11,374 bases of DNA from CAXDOZ01 sp963991145 (GTDB taxonomy: Bacteria; Bacteroidota; Bacteroidia; Chitinophagales; JABDMM01), in NCBI GenBank assembly GCA_963991145.1, contig CAXDOZ010000076.1, positions 1 to 11,374 of the forward strand. The letters run 5' to 3'. Below, in pieces: positions 1-6,289 of this stretch. The position numbers were made by a program, and so were the translations under genes. The notes under the pieces are model-generated. The model was not told the DNA's origin. It did no database searches and saw nothing but the letters and a program-made list of their open reading frames with translations. How positions within the stretch are numbered: position 1 is the stretch's first letter; every line of letters starts with the position of its first letter.

Positions 1-818
1 GTCGTAGCGCTACCATTGAGCAAACGCTTCAGGTAGCGCGCGAAGCGGCTTCCACTGGGGTTCAGGAGATCGTTCTCACCGGAGTGAATACAGGAGATTT
101 TGGTAAAACAGAAGATGGAAAGGAGAGAAGGGGAGAAACATTCTTCGATCTGATCCAGGAGCTCGATAAGCTGGATGTGCCTCGCTGGAGGATCTCATCG
201 ATCGAACCGAATCTTCTCACAGATGAGATCATCGAATTCGTTTCTAAAAGCGAAAAGTTCATGCCTCATTTTCATATTCCATTGCAGTCGGGCTCCGACC
301 GGATGCTGGAACTAATGAAGCGGAAGTACAAAACTGATCTATACACTCAGCGAGTAGAAAAGATCAAAGAGCTTATGCCTCATGCCTGCATTGGAGTTGA
401 TGTGATCGTTGGCTTCAGAGATGAGCAGGAAGAGGATTTTCAACAGACATATGAATACCTGCGGGATCTGGATATTAGTTACCTGCACGTTTTCACATAC
501 TCTGAACGGGCCAACACAAGAGGGGTGAAGATCCCAAATCCCGTTCCCATGAATGTTCGTCGCGACCGCAGCAAGCAGCTGAGGATCCTGTCGGAGAAAA
601 AGCGCAAAGCCTTCTACGATAAGTTTGAAGGAGATCAGCGCTCAGCTCTTTTCGAAGCACAGGAAGACGAGGGCTATATGTACGGCTTTACAGATAACTA
701 TATCAAGGTGAGATTGCCATATGATGCTAAGCAGGTCAATCAGATAAGCGATGTGCAGCTCGTCAGGTCATCGGCCTTCGGATATGTGGATGCCGAACTG
801 GTTCCGGTGATCGTCTAA
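1..818 (+). CDS. mtaB: tRNA threonylcarbamoyladenosine C2-methylthiotransferase (MtaB type), 5'-truncated by window edge
   Basis: Radical-SAM methylthiotransferase that would convert t6A37 to ms2t6A37 in ANN-decoding tRNAs in the cytoplasm. The reading frame is open from base 3 and ends in TAA at 816-818, giving 271 visible residues of an expected 430-450. The first visible residues (RSATIEQ) match the family segment just after the CxxxCxxC cluster motif, so that motif and the N-terminal MTTase domain lie outside the window. Visible landmarks are EIVLTGVNTGDFG at residues 22-34, the family motif PHFHIPLQSGSD at about 88-99 followed by LMKRKY, GVDVIVGFRDE, and a C-terminal TRAM-like RNA-binding domain over the last 60 residues. 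The LMKRKY context favours MtaB over MiaB or RimO, but without the N-terminus the subfamily call is an inference. lgt follows on the same strand after 62 bases. Confidence 0.9.
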   Translation, partial: RSATIEQTLQVAREAASTGVQEIVLTGVNTGDFGKTEDGKERRGETFFDLIQELDKLDVPRWRISSIEPNLLTDEIIEFVSKSEKFMPHFHIPLQSGSDRMLELMKRKYKTDLYTQRVEKIKELMPHACIGVDVIVGFRDEQEEDFQQTYEYLRDLDISYLHVFTYSERANTRGVKIPNPVPMNVRRDRSKQLRILSEKKRKAFYDKFEGDQRSALFEAQEDEGYMYGFTDNYIKVRLPYDAKQVNQISDVQLVRSSAFGYVDAELVPVIV

Positions 819-820
819 TC

Positions 821-835
821 GGGCCGAATAGGCCC
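821..835 (+). terminator. Short GC hairpin after mtaB, possible weak terminator
   Basis: GGGCC and GGCCC form a perfect 5-bp stem around the loop GAATA, three bases after the mtaB stop codon. No T-run follows, so it is not a standard intrinsic terminator. It could slow polymerase, protect the 3' end of the mRNA, or be chance. Confidence 0.25.
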
Positions 836-856
836 ACTAAAACTCAATATTTCAAA

Positions 857-864
857 TACCTTTG
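857..864 (+). promoter_or_regulatory. Candidate Bacteroidota -7 box upstream of lgt
   Basis: TAccTTTG matches the Bacteroidota -7 consensus TAnnTTTG exactly. I see no TTG at the expected -33 position about 20 bases upstream. The predicted transcript start would lie only about 10 bases before the lgt start codon, giving a very short leader. lgt may instead be read through from mtaB. Confidence 0.3.
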
Positions 865-880
865 GGCCAAAGCTTAAAAA

Positions 881-2095
881 ATGCTCTTAAGGTCTTATGC
901 CACCATTTGGGATTTTGTGAATCACGTCTTTGGAACGAGTATCCCTTCCATGCCACCCAATAGTTTTGGAACATTTGTGGCTCTAGGCTTTCTCGCAGGG
1001 GGTATAGTTCTGTACAAAGACCTAAAACGACGCTCTGAGCTCGGAATTTTCCCCGGCACACCAAGTGAGCAAATTACTGGGGCAAAAGCCACATATCAGG
1101 ACCTTCTCATGCCCGGAATAATTGGATTTATTGCTGGATTCAAGCTTGTTTGGATCTTCTTGAACTGGGATGAGTTTTCTACAAATGCTCAGGATTTTCT
1201 TCTTTCATCAGATGGTAATTTAGTCGCCGGTCTGTTTGTTGGCGGCCTTGCGGCCGGATGGCGTTACTACAGCATTAATAAGAAAGCGCTGCCAGAATCT
1301 CTTGTAAAAAAAGTGACGGTCTATCCATACGACCAGATCGGAGATATGGTCCTGATTGCAGCAATCGCAGGGGTGCTGGGATCGAATGTATTTAACTGGC
1401 TTTCATCAAAAGATGATAGCATCACCGAGTTCTTTAAAGATCCAGTTGGTTCCATGTTTAGTGGTCTGACAATTTACGGTGGATTGATCTTTGGATCAGC
1501 AGGTATGATATGGTACGCCTCCAAAAAGCGAATCAATGCATGGCATCTATTTGACGTTCTTGGTATGTCATTTATGCTGGCTTATGGAATTGGAAGAATC
1601 GGTTGCCATGTGAGTGGCGACGGTGATTGGGGAATTTCAAATCTTGCAGCAAAGCCAGGTTTTATTCCGCAATTCCTTTGGTCCAGTCAATATCCGCACA
1701 ATGTTCTTGGCGAAGGACCAATTCCAATCACCGGGATGGAGATGATTCCAGATTGCACTGGAAAGTACTGTCAGCAATTGATTGAACCGGTTTTCCCAAC
1801 TCCGCTTTACGAGTTGGCAATGTGTACGATACTCTTCGCCATTCTTTGGTCGGTGAGGAAGAAATTCACCCCTTACCCGGGATTGCTTGTTGGCCTGTTT
1901 TTGATCTTCAATGGAGCTGAGCGATTCCTGATCGAGAAGATCCGTGTGAATGACAAGTTGGAATTTATGGGGCTCAACTGGACACAAGCAGAATACATCG
2001 CCGTGGGAATGGCTCTCATAGGAGCTGGAATCATGTATTATTCATATAAGCAGGGAAAGCAGGAATATAATCCGCCGAAGGCTAAGCAAAATTAG
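881..2095 (+). CDS. lgt: Prolipoprotein diacylglyceryl transferase (Lgt), long Bacteroidota form
   Basis: Inner-membrane enzyme that moves diacylglycerol from phosphatidylglycerol to the lipobox cysteine of prolipoproteins, the first step of lipoprotein maturation. The 404-residue protein has several hydrophobic segments (about 29-45, 76-95, 114-126, 153-170, 196-212, 227-240, 313-325, 333-345, 371-387). Lgt landmarks are GLTIYGGLI at 195-203, the core GRIGC at 238-242 followed by SGDGDWG, PTPLYE at 306-311, and NGAERFLIEKIR at 344-355. Proteobacterial Lgt is about 290 residues; the extra length lies mainly between residues 130 and 195 and between 255 and 305. In the HGG position of the E. 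coli enzyme this protein has Tyr199. An in-frame TAA two codons upstream makes ATG 881 the earliest possible start; no Shine-Dalgarno is seen. The product would act on the SCO lipoprotein encoded next. Confidence 0.95.
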   Translation: MLLRSYATIWDFVNHVFGTSIPSMPPNSFGTFVALGFLAGGIVLYKDLKRRSELGIFPGTPSEQITGAKATYQDLLMPGIIGFIAGFKLVWIFLNWDEFSTNAQDFLLSSDGNLVAGLFVGGLAAGWRYYSINKKALPESLVKKVTVYPYDQIGDMVLIAAIAGVLGSNVFNWLSSKDDSITEFFKDPVGSMFSGLTIYGGLIFGSAGMIWYASKKRINAWHLFDVLGMSFMLAYGIGRIGCHVSGDGDWGISNLAAKPGFIPQFLWSSQYPHNVLGEGPIPITGMEMIPDCTGKYCQQLIEPVFPTPLYELAMCTILFAILWSVRKKFTPYPGLLVGLFLIFNGAERFLIEKIRVNDKLEFMGLNWTQAEYIAVGMALIGAGIMYYSYKQGKQEYNPPKAKQN

Positions 2096-2111
2096 ATTCC
2101 CTAATTTTTTT
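2088..2111 (+). terminator. AT-rich intrinsic terminator overlapping the lgt stop codon
   Basis: Arms AAAATTAG (2088-2095) and CTAATTTT (2101-2108) form a perfect 8-bp stem around the loop ATTCC, and the T-run continues to 2111. The left arm contains the lgt TAG. The stem has only one G-C pair, so it is thermodynamically weak. Its position at a gene end, with a separate promoter-like box downstream at 2148, supports termination here. Confidence 0.45.
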
Positions 2112-2120
2112 CAATTTCTA

Positions 2121-2140
2121 TTGAACATAGGATAGTTCAA
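2121..2140 (+). promoter_or_regulatory. Inverted repeat TTGAAC-N8-GTTCAA upstream of the SCO gene, possible operator
   Basis: Perfect 6-bp arms TTGAAC (2121-2126) and GTTCAA (2135-2140) are separated by ATAGGATA. The dyad ends 7 bases before the TAtcTTTG box, where a DNA-binding regulator could affect polymerase. Its left arm is shared with a second dyad, TCAAT-TTCT-ATTGA at 2111-2124, so the two hairpins could not form together in RNA. The TTG at 2121-2123 could also serve as the -33 element, although its 24-base distance from the -7 box is slightly long. No regulator is identified. Confidence 0.3.
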
Positions 2141-2147
2141 GTGATTC

Positions 2148-2155
2148 TATCTTTG
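2148..2155 (+). promoter_or_regulatory. Candidate Bacteroidota -7 box for the SCO-cytochrome c operon
   Basis: TAtcTTTG matches the TAnnTTTG consensus exactly. It lies in the lgt-SCO gap after a likely terminator and 18 bases before ATG 2174. A start of transcription near 2161 would exclude the upstream GTG (2141) and ATG (2159) as start codons and so supports ATG 2174 for the SCO gene. Confidence 0.45.
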
Positions 2156-2173
2156 TCCATGAATTTCCATCCA

Positions 2174-2755
2174 ATGAGAGTCCTATATTTTTTAAGTTTT
2201 GTCTTCCTCATAGCATGTGGTGGCTCAGCCGAAAATGAAAAAGAAGAACTCGAAGTCTTCCCGGCTGAGCTTAGCGAATTTGTATTGGTAGATCAGGATA
2301 GCAATATCATCACCAATGAAACTTTCAAAGGGAAGATCTACATCACCGATTTCTTTTTTACTTCCTGCCCGTCCATCTGCCCGATCATGTCTGCGCAAAT
2401 GCTTCGCGTTTATGAAGAGTTTGAAGATCACAAGGATGATATCCTTTTTCTATCTCACTCAATCGATCCAAAGAGAGACTCGGTTGATGTTCTTAAAGCT
2501 TACGAGCAGAAGCTCGGTGTAAGTTCGGATCGCTGGCATTTTGTTACTGGTGGAAAGGAAATGATCTACGGACTAGCAGAGCAATATATGGTTACAGCTT
2601 TTCCCGATGAATCCATCCCCGGAGGCTATGAGCACAGCGGTTATTTTATACTTGTTGACAGAGAGGGACAGGTTCGAGGCTATTACGATGGCACCCTGGA
2701 AGAAGAAGTAGATGAGTTAATGGTCGATCTTCAAATTCTACTCGATGCTGAATAA
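2174..2755 (+). CDS. SCO1/SenC/PrrC-family copper chaperone lipoprotein
   Basis: Thioredoxin-fold protein of the SCO family, which binds copper and in known members helps load the CuA site of cytochrome c oxidase. From ATG 2174 it has 193 residues: a hydrophobic signal with lipobox LIAC and lipidation Cys15, then the SCO domain from about residue 30. The copper ligands are intact: CPSIC at 65-69 and the distal His154 (in YEHSGYF). The SIDPKRDS motif at 96-103 is also typical. An open frame reaches back to GTG 2141, but ATG 2174 gives a normal-length signal peptide and lies downstream of the promoter-like box. The last 11 bases overlap the following cytochrome c gene, implying coupled translation. 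Family assignment is firm; the oxidase it serves is not encoded here. Confidence 0.93.
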   Translation: MRVLYFLSFVFLIACGGSAENEKEELEVFPAELSEFVLVDQDSNIITNETFKGKIYITDFFFTSCPSICPIMSAQMLRVYEEFEDHKDDILFLSHSIDPKRDSVDVLKAYEQKLGVSSDRWHFVTGGKEMIYGLAEQYMVTAFPDESIPGGYEHSGYFILVDREGQVRGYYDGTLEEEVDELMVDLQILLDAE

Positions 2756-3182
2756 GCAATGGCTTTGGGTAGCTATTCCGATCCTAGTCATCTGCGCCTT
2801 GATCGCCTATACCTTGTTTTCAACCAAAGGTCCTCATCCCGGTGAAGTGGCTTATTCAAGCTATTGCTCCTCATGTCATGGAAAGGAAGGAGCAGGTGTT
2901 GGTGAACTCGTTCCGCCTGTTTTTCAATCCTCTTTTATCAAAGAGAATCCCGATCAACTAGCCTGCATTATTCTGCAAGGGATCTCCGATCCAATTGAGG
3001 TCAATGGAGTAATTTATAATCAGCCAATGCTAGGGCATGCAGGTGAGATCACAGAAATGGAACTTACCAATCTGGTTAACTTCCTTTTAATGGAATGGAA
3101 TGATTTTGATGAGCGATGGACACCTGAAGAAATTCAGGAATCTCTTGAAGGCTGTCGGTATTCCTATTCAGAGCCAGATTGA
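2745..3182 (+). CDS. Membrane-anchored c-type cytochrome, single haem
   Basis: Small electron carrier, 145 residues. One N-terminal hydrophobic segment (about 6-25) is an uncleaved anchor or signal, followed by a class I cytochrome c domain outside the inner membrane. The haem is attached at CSSCH (41-45), and Met95 in NQPMLGHAG is the likely sixth ligand. The C-terminal helix is around 105-117, followed by an extra tail of about 28 residues. Two further cysteines, Cys74 and Cys137, lie outside the haem motif and could form a disulfide. ATG 2745 lies within the end of the SCO gene (11-base overlap), which suggests joint expression for respiratory electron transfer. The 3' end overlaps the convergent SRPBCC gene by 19 bases. 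Confidence 0.9.
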   Translation: MLNKQWLWVAIPILVICALIAYTLFSTKGPHPGEVAYSSYCSSCHGKEGAGVGELVPPVFQSSFIKENPDQLACIILQGISDPIEVNGVIYNQPMLGHAGEITEMELTNLVNFLLMEWNDFDERWTPEEIQESLEGCRYSYSEPD

Positions 3183-3625
3183 ATGGCTCGATCCATCCAC
3201 TCGAAAACTTTACTCCAGGCATGGTCAAAGTATTCATGAACCTCTTCCCATTCCTCGCCTTCTCCCCAGCCAAAATGTCTCAGGGTAATTTTTGTGCGGC
3301 CTTTTGAGATCTCTTCGAAGTTCATCACCACATAGGTGTGCTCACCGCTCTCTCTGATCTCTAAAAACTGTGGAGGCGCATTCCAGGTGAAGCTTAACAT
3401 TTCCCTGGGAACAAAGCTGAGGATCTTACATCCCTCCGAACCTCTTTGTCCGTATTCACGATCGAGAAGAAAGTAGATCTCGTACTTGCCAAAAAGCTTC
3501 AACTCTACATCACAATCAGGTGCCATGAATGATTTCAGACCGGTATTCGTGGTCCACATCATCCAGGCGAAGTCTATGGGAAGATCAGCATTGATCTGCT
3601 TTACTATCGGCTTTAGTCTAGACAT
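3164..3625 (-). CDS. SRPBCC/START-like domain protein, AHSA1 (Hsp90 activator-like) family
   Basis: Protein of 153 residues with the pattern of the AHSA1 branch of the SRPBCC hydrophobic-pocket fold: an N-terminal segment with a WMMWTT stretch at 21-26, a strand rich in charged residues (GKYEIYFLLD, 46-55), LSFTWNAPP at 77-85, and a C-terminal helix with HFGWGEGEEWEE at 117-128 and WSKVFEWMD at 137-145. No signal peptide or membrane segment is present, so it is likely cytoplasmic. The ligand and role are unknown; bacterial members are often uncharacterised. Its ATG overlaps the stop of the upstream M32 peptidase gene by 8 bases, so the two are probably translated together. Its stop (TAG, bases 3164-3166) lies inside the end of the convergent cytochrome c gene. 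Confidence 0.82.
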   Translation of the reverse strand: MSRLKPIVKQINADLPIDFAWMMWTTNTGLKSFMAPDCDVELKLFGKYEIYFLLDREYGQRGSEGCKILSFVPREMLSFTWNAPPQFLEIRESGEHTYVVMNFEEISKGRTKITLRHFGWGEGEEWEEVHEYFDHAWSKVFEWMDRAIQSGSE

Positions 3626-5114
3626 TGTAGATCTCTCTATACTTAGATCCTACGTAATCCATAAAGTACTGGAAGTTCAATCCTTCACCCGTAACTCTTT
3701 TGCATAATTCTTCAGAGTTGTAGAGCATTCCATGCTTGTGAATTCCCTCCTTTAGCCACTGTAAAAGTTGATCCATTTCTCCTTTCGCGATCTGATCTTC
3801 CAGACCGGGAATATTTTTACTGGCCTGATTAAAGAATTGAGCAGCGTAGAATGATCCCAACGAATAAGTAGGGAAATAACCAAAGCTTCCATGTGACCAG
3901 TGAATATCTTGCAGTACTCCACTCTTGTCATCAGGTACATCTATAGCAAGATATTTCCTGTATTTCTCAACCCAGGCATCTGCTGCCTCACGCACTTCAA
4001 TTTCTCGGTCCAGGAGTGCTTTCTCCATCTCAAATCGCACGAGAATATGAAGGTGGTAGCTCAACTCGTCGGCATCTACACGGATCAGCGAAGGCTGGAC
4101 TTTATTCATACCGCGGTAGAAATCATTCAGGCTCACCGAGCCTAAGTTATCCGGGAATAGCGCTTGTAATCTTGAATAGTTTGCCTTCCAGTAAGCCAGG
4201 CTTCTTCCTACATTATTTTCCCATAATCTCGATTGAGATTCATGAATAGAGAGAGAGGTTGAAGTTCCAGAGGGTAGACCATAGTTCTCCTTCAATAAGC
4301 CCATTTCATAAAGCGCATGACCACCTTCGTGAATGGTACTCCAGGTCATATCGGTGAAGTTCTCCTCATCGATCCTGGTTGTTACTCTTGAGTCTTCATT
4401 GCTAAAGCTGATCGAAAATGGGTGAGGAGCTTTGTCTTGTCTTCCATGATTGAAATCATAGCCCATTTGCTTTAATAGCTCAACTCCGAAGTCCCACTGT
4501 TTGGCATCTTCAAAGTGGTTGAACATGAAGCTGTTATCAGGGCTTTCAGCTTCTAAAAGGCTTTGATAAAATGGAACGAGTTGCTCTTTAACCTGCGTAA
4601 AGACCTCCTCTAGTTTCTTTGTTGTTGTCCCCGGATCGTAATTGTCGATCAGGGCATCATATCGCTGCTCGGGGTAGCCAAGAATTTCTGTTTGCTCTCG
4701 AGCCTTTTCAACCAGTCTCTCCAGGTCGGGAGAAAAAACGGTGAAGTCATTCTCTTCTCTGGACTTGAGCCAGGATTGAAAAGCTTCAGACCTTAATTGA
4801 GAGAACTCCTGAATGAAGGATTTTGGAAACTTCTTGGCCTTGTTGATGCTCTTTAAACTAAGCTCAACATTCTTCTTTTGCTCCCAGTTGAGGTCTTTTC
4901 CGTCTACTGACAGTTCCTGCAAAATGTCGGAAAACTCGTTTGAAGTTTGCTTTTCGTGCTTGATTCCTGCCAGAGTAGCAATTTGTCTGGACCTAAATGC
5001 GGCTCCGCCGGTTGGCATCATAACTTCCTGATCCCAAGACATTAATGATAGTGCTGAACCGATGTCCTGTAGCTCCTGACAGTAGGCTACATACTTTTTG
5101 TACAAACTTTCCAT
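3618..5114 (-). CDS. Metallocarboxypeptidase, peptidase family M32 (carboxypeptidase Taq type)
   Basis: Zinc-dependent carboxypeptidase that trims residues from peptide C-termini, expected in the cytoplasm (no signal peptide). At 498 residues it is full length for the family (about 500). The active site is HEGGH at 262-266, with the third metal ligand Glu292 in IHESQSRLWEN (290-300). Other family blocks are present: DSRVTTR at 241-247, IRVDADELSYHLHILVRFE at 344-362, and LQDIHWSHGSFGYFPTYSLG at 401-420. The start MESLYKKY fits the normal N-terminus of the family. It is first in a two-gene minus-strand unit with the SRPBCC gene. A weak promoter-like TATTTTCG lies on the minus strand at 5122-5129, one mismatch from the -7 consensus. 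Confidence 0.96.
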   Translation of the reverse strand: MESLYKKYVAYCQELQDIGSALSLMSWDQEVMMPTGGAAFRSRQIATLAGIKHEKQTSNEFSDILQELSVDGKDLNWEQKKNVELSLKSINKAKKFPKSFIQEFSQLRSEAFQSWLKSREENDFTVFSPDLERLVEKAREQTEILGYPEQRYDALIDNYDPGTTTKKLEEVFTQVKEQLVPFYQSLLEAESPDNSFMFNHFEDAKQWDFGVELLKQMGYDFNHGRQDKAPHPFSISFSNEDSRVTTRIDEENFTDMTWSTIHEGGHALYEMGLLKENYGLPSGTSTSLSIHESQSRLWENNVGRSLAYWKANYSRLQALFPDNLGSVSLNDFYRGMNKVQPSLIRVDADELSYHLHILVRFEMEKALLDREIEVREAADAWVEKYRKYLAIDVPDDKSGVLQDIHWSHGSFGYFPTYSLGSFYAAQFFNQASKNIPGLEDQIAKGEMDQLLQWLKEGIHKHGMLYNSEELCKRVTGEGLNFQYFMDYVGSKYREIYNV

Positions 5115-5177
5115 GAACCGTCGAAAATAGGTAAATAAGTGAGATAGCCAGAAGTCCGTATATGTGCCTATTCTTTT

Positions 5178-5185
5178 TATTTTTG
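5178..5185 (+). promoter_or_regulatory. Candidate Bacteroidota -7 box upstream of the porP/sprF-like gene
   Basis: TAttTTTG matches TAnnTTTG exactly, 59 bases before ATG 5245 in the divergent region shared with the M32 gene. No convincing TTG is seen at -33. The surrounding A/T-rich sequence makes a chance match possible. A second, imperfect box (AAtaTTTG, 5218-5225) lies closer to the gene. Between them is a 12-base dyad, ACGGC-TT-GCCGT at 5205-5216. Confidence 0.38.
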
Positions 5186-5244
5186 AAAGGTTTCGAATGA
5201 GACAACGGCTTGCCGTAAATATTTGCTCCCGTTAAACCCCCTTT

Positions 5245-6285
5245 ATGAGGAAGCTCTCCTTTCTGGCAGTGATTGCCACGCTCTTTATGCTCAATCCTTT
5301 AGGCTCTCATGCCCAGGATATTCACTTCTCCCAGTTCTACACCTTTAGCCAATGGTTGAACCCAGCGCTTACTGCGAATTACAATGGCAGTTATAGTGTG
5401 ACAGGGATTTATCGAAATCAATGGTCGGGCCATCTGTCGCAAAACTCATTTGTAACTATGGGTGCTCAAGCTGATTTCTCCTTATTCGAGGGACAGATGA
5501 AGCATGATAAGTTTGGTATTGGGATCATGGTTGTGAATGATCAGGCGGGGGAGGCTGGATTCAATAATCTGAACGCGGCGATTTCATTGGCATACCATCG
5601 ATACATCGGGCGAAATGATCACCACAGTCTTTCATTGGGTGCTCAGTTTGGTTATATCCAGAAGCGCTTCGATATGGCAAAGGCTGTATTCTTTGATCAG
5701 TTTGATGACATTACTTACACCGGAGCAAATGGTACTGCCGAAAGCCTGCAACAGCAGAGCTTCAATAACTTCGATTACAACTTTGGTATCTACTGGAGAT
5801 CTTACTTCAACTGGAGATTCAATCTTCAAGCTGGCTTTGCACTTTACCACGTACACGAGCCAAAAGAGTCATTTATTCAGGTAAATAATGAGGATTACTT
5901 TCTTGCCGCACGTTATGTGGCAGATTTTGGCTTTCAGGTGATGTTCAATAAGAAGTTCGGCATCGCTCCTGATATTCTTTTCATGAGTCAGGGACCTGCT
6001 CAGGAGATCACTACTGGAGCAACATTCGGATATTACTTCAGCTCAGGGTTTAGAAATGCATCGAGCATTCACTTTGGTGCCAGATACAGAATTGATGATG
6101 CTGTAGCATGCTTGCTTGCAGTTGAATTCAGAAATCTAAGAATCGGCGCAGCCTATGATGTGAACACATCAAGCTTAAAGACCTCCTCAACAAACAGAGG
6201 TGGATTCGAAGTTTCTCTTACTTACATCGGAGAGTCTGTAAAATCATTCAAAGCAGAGCAATCAATTCCTTGTCGCAGATTCTAG
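5245..6285 (+). CDS. PorP/SprF family outer-membrane protein (type IX secretion-associated)
   Basis: Predicted 346-residue outer-membrane beta-barrel of the PorP/SprF family. Founding members support type IX secretion in Porphyromonas and SprB surface delivery in gliding Flavobacterium. A signal peptide ends near SHAQ (21-24). The mature N-terminus carries the family pattern DIHFSQFYTFSQWLNPALTA (25-44) and YRNQW at 56-60. The remainder alternates aromatic and polar residues like barrel strands, with repeated FGYYF, FGARYRID and RIGAAYDV strands near the C-terminus, and it ends in IPCRRF. It is followed after only 4 bases by the OmpA-family gene, the usual pairing. Paralogues of this family are common in Bacteroidota, so it may not be the core PorP. 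The partner adhesin or secreted protein is not in the window. Confidence 0.9.
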   Translation: MRKLSFLAVIATLFMLNPLGSHAQDIHFSQFYTFSQWLNPALTANYNGSYSVTGIYRNQWSGHLSQNSFVTMGAQADFSLFEGQMKHDKFGIGIMVVNDQAGEAGFNNLNAAISLAYHRYIGRNDHHSLSLGAQFGYIQKRFDMAKAVFFDQFDDITYTGANGTAESLQQQSFNNFDYNFGIYWRSYFNWRFNLQAGFALYHVHEPKESFIQVNNEDYFLAARYVADFGFQVMFNKKFGIAPDILFMSQGPAQEITTGATFGYYFSSGFRNASSIHFGARYRIDDAVACLLAVEFRNLRIGAAYDVNTSSLKTSSTNRGGFEVSLTYIGESVKSFKAEQSIPCRRF

Positions 6286-6289
6286 ATTC

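Noticed and set aside
1637..1987. Minus-strand open frame of 116 codons within lgt
   Set aside because: It is entirely antisense to strongly conserved Lgt motifs and has a low-quality, His/Arg/Trp-rich composition typical of shadow frames.
2141..2173. Earlier GTG or ATG start for the SCO gene
   Set aside because: The extension would place an exact -7 box inside the gene and add polar residues before the lipoprotein signal; ATG 2174 gives a normal lipobox distance.
5122..5129. Minus-strand TATTTTCG as the M32 promoter
   Set aside because: It has one mismatch in the key TTTG part, lies only 7 bases from the start codon and has no -33 element; it is mentioned only within the gene entry.
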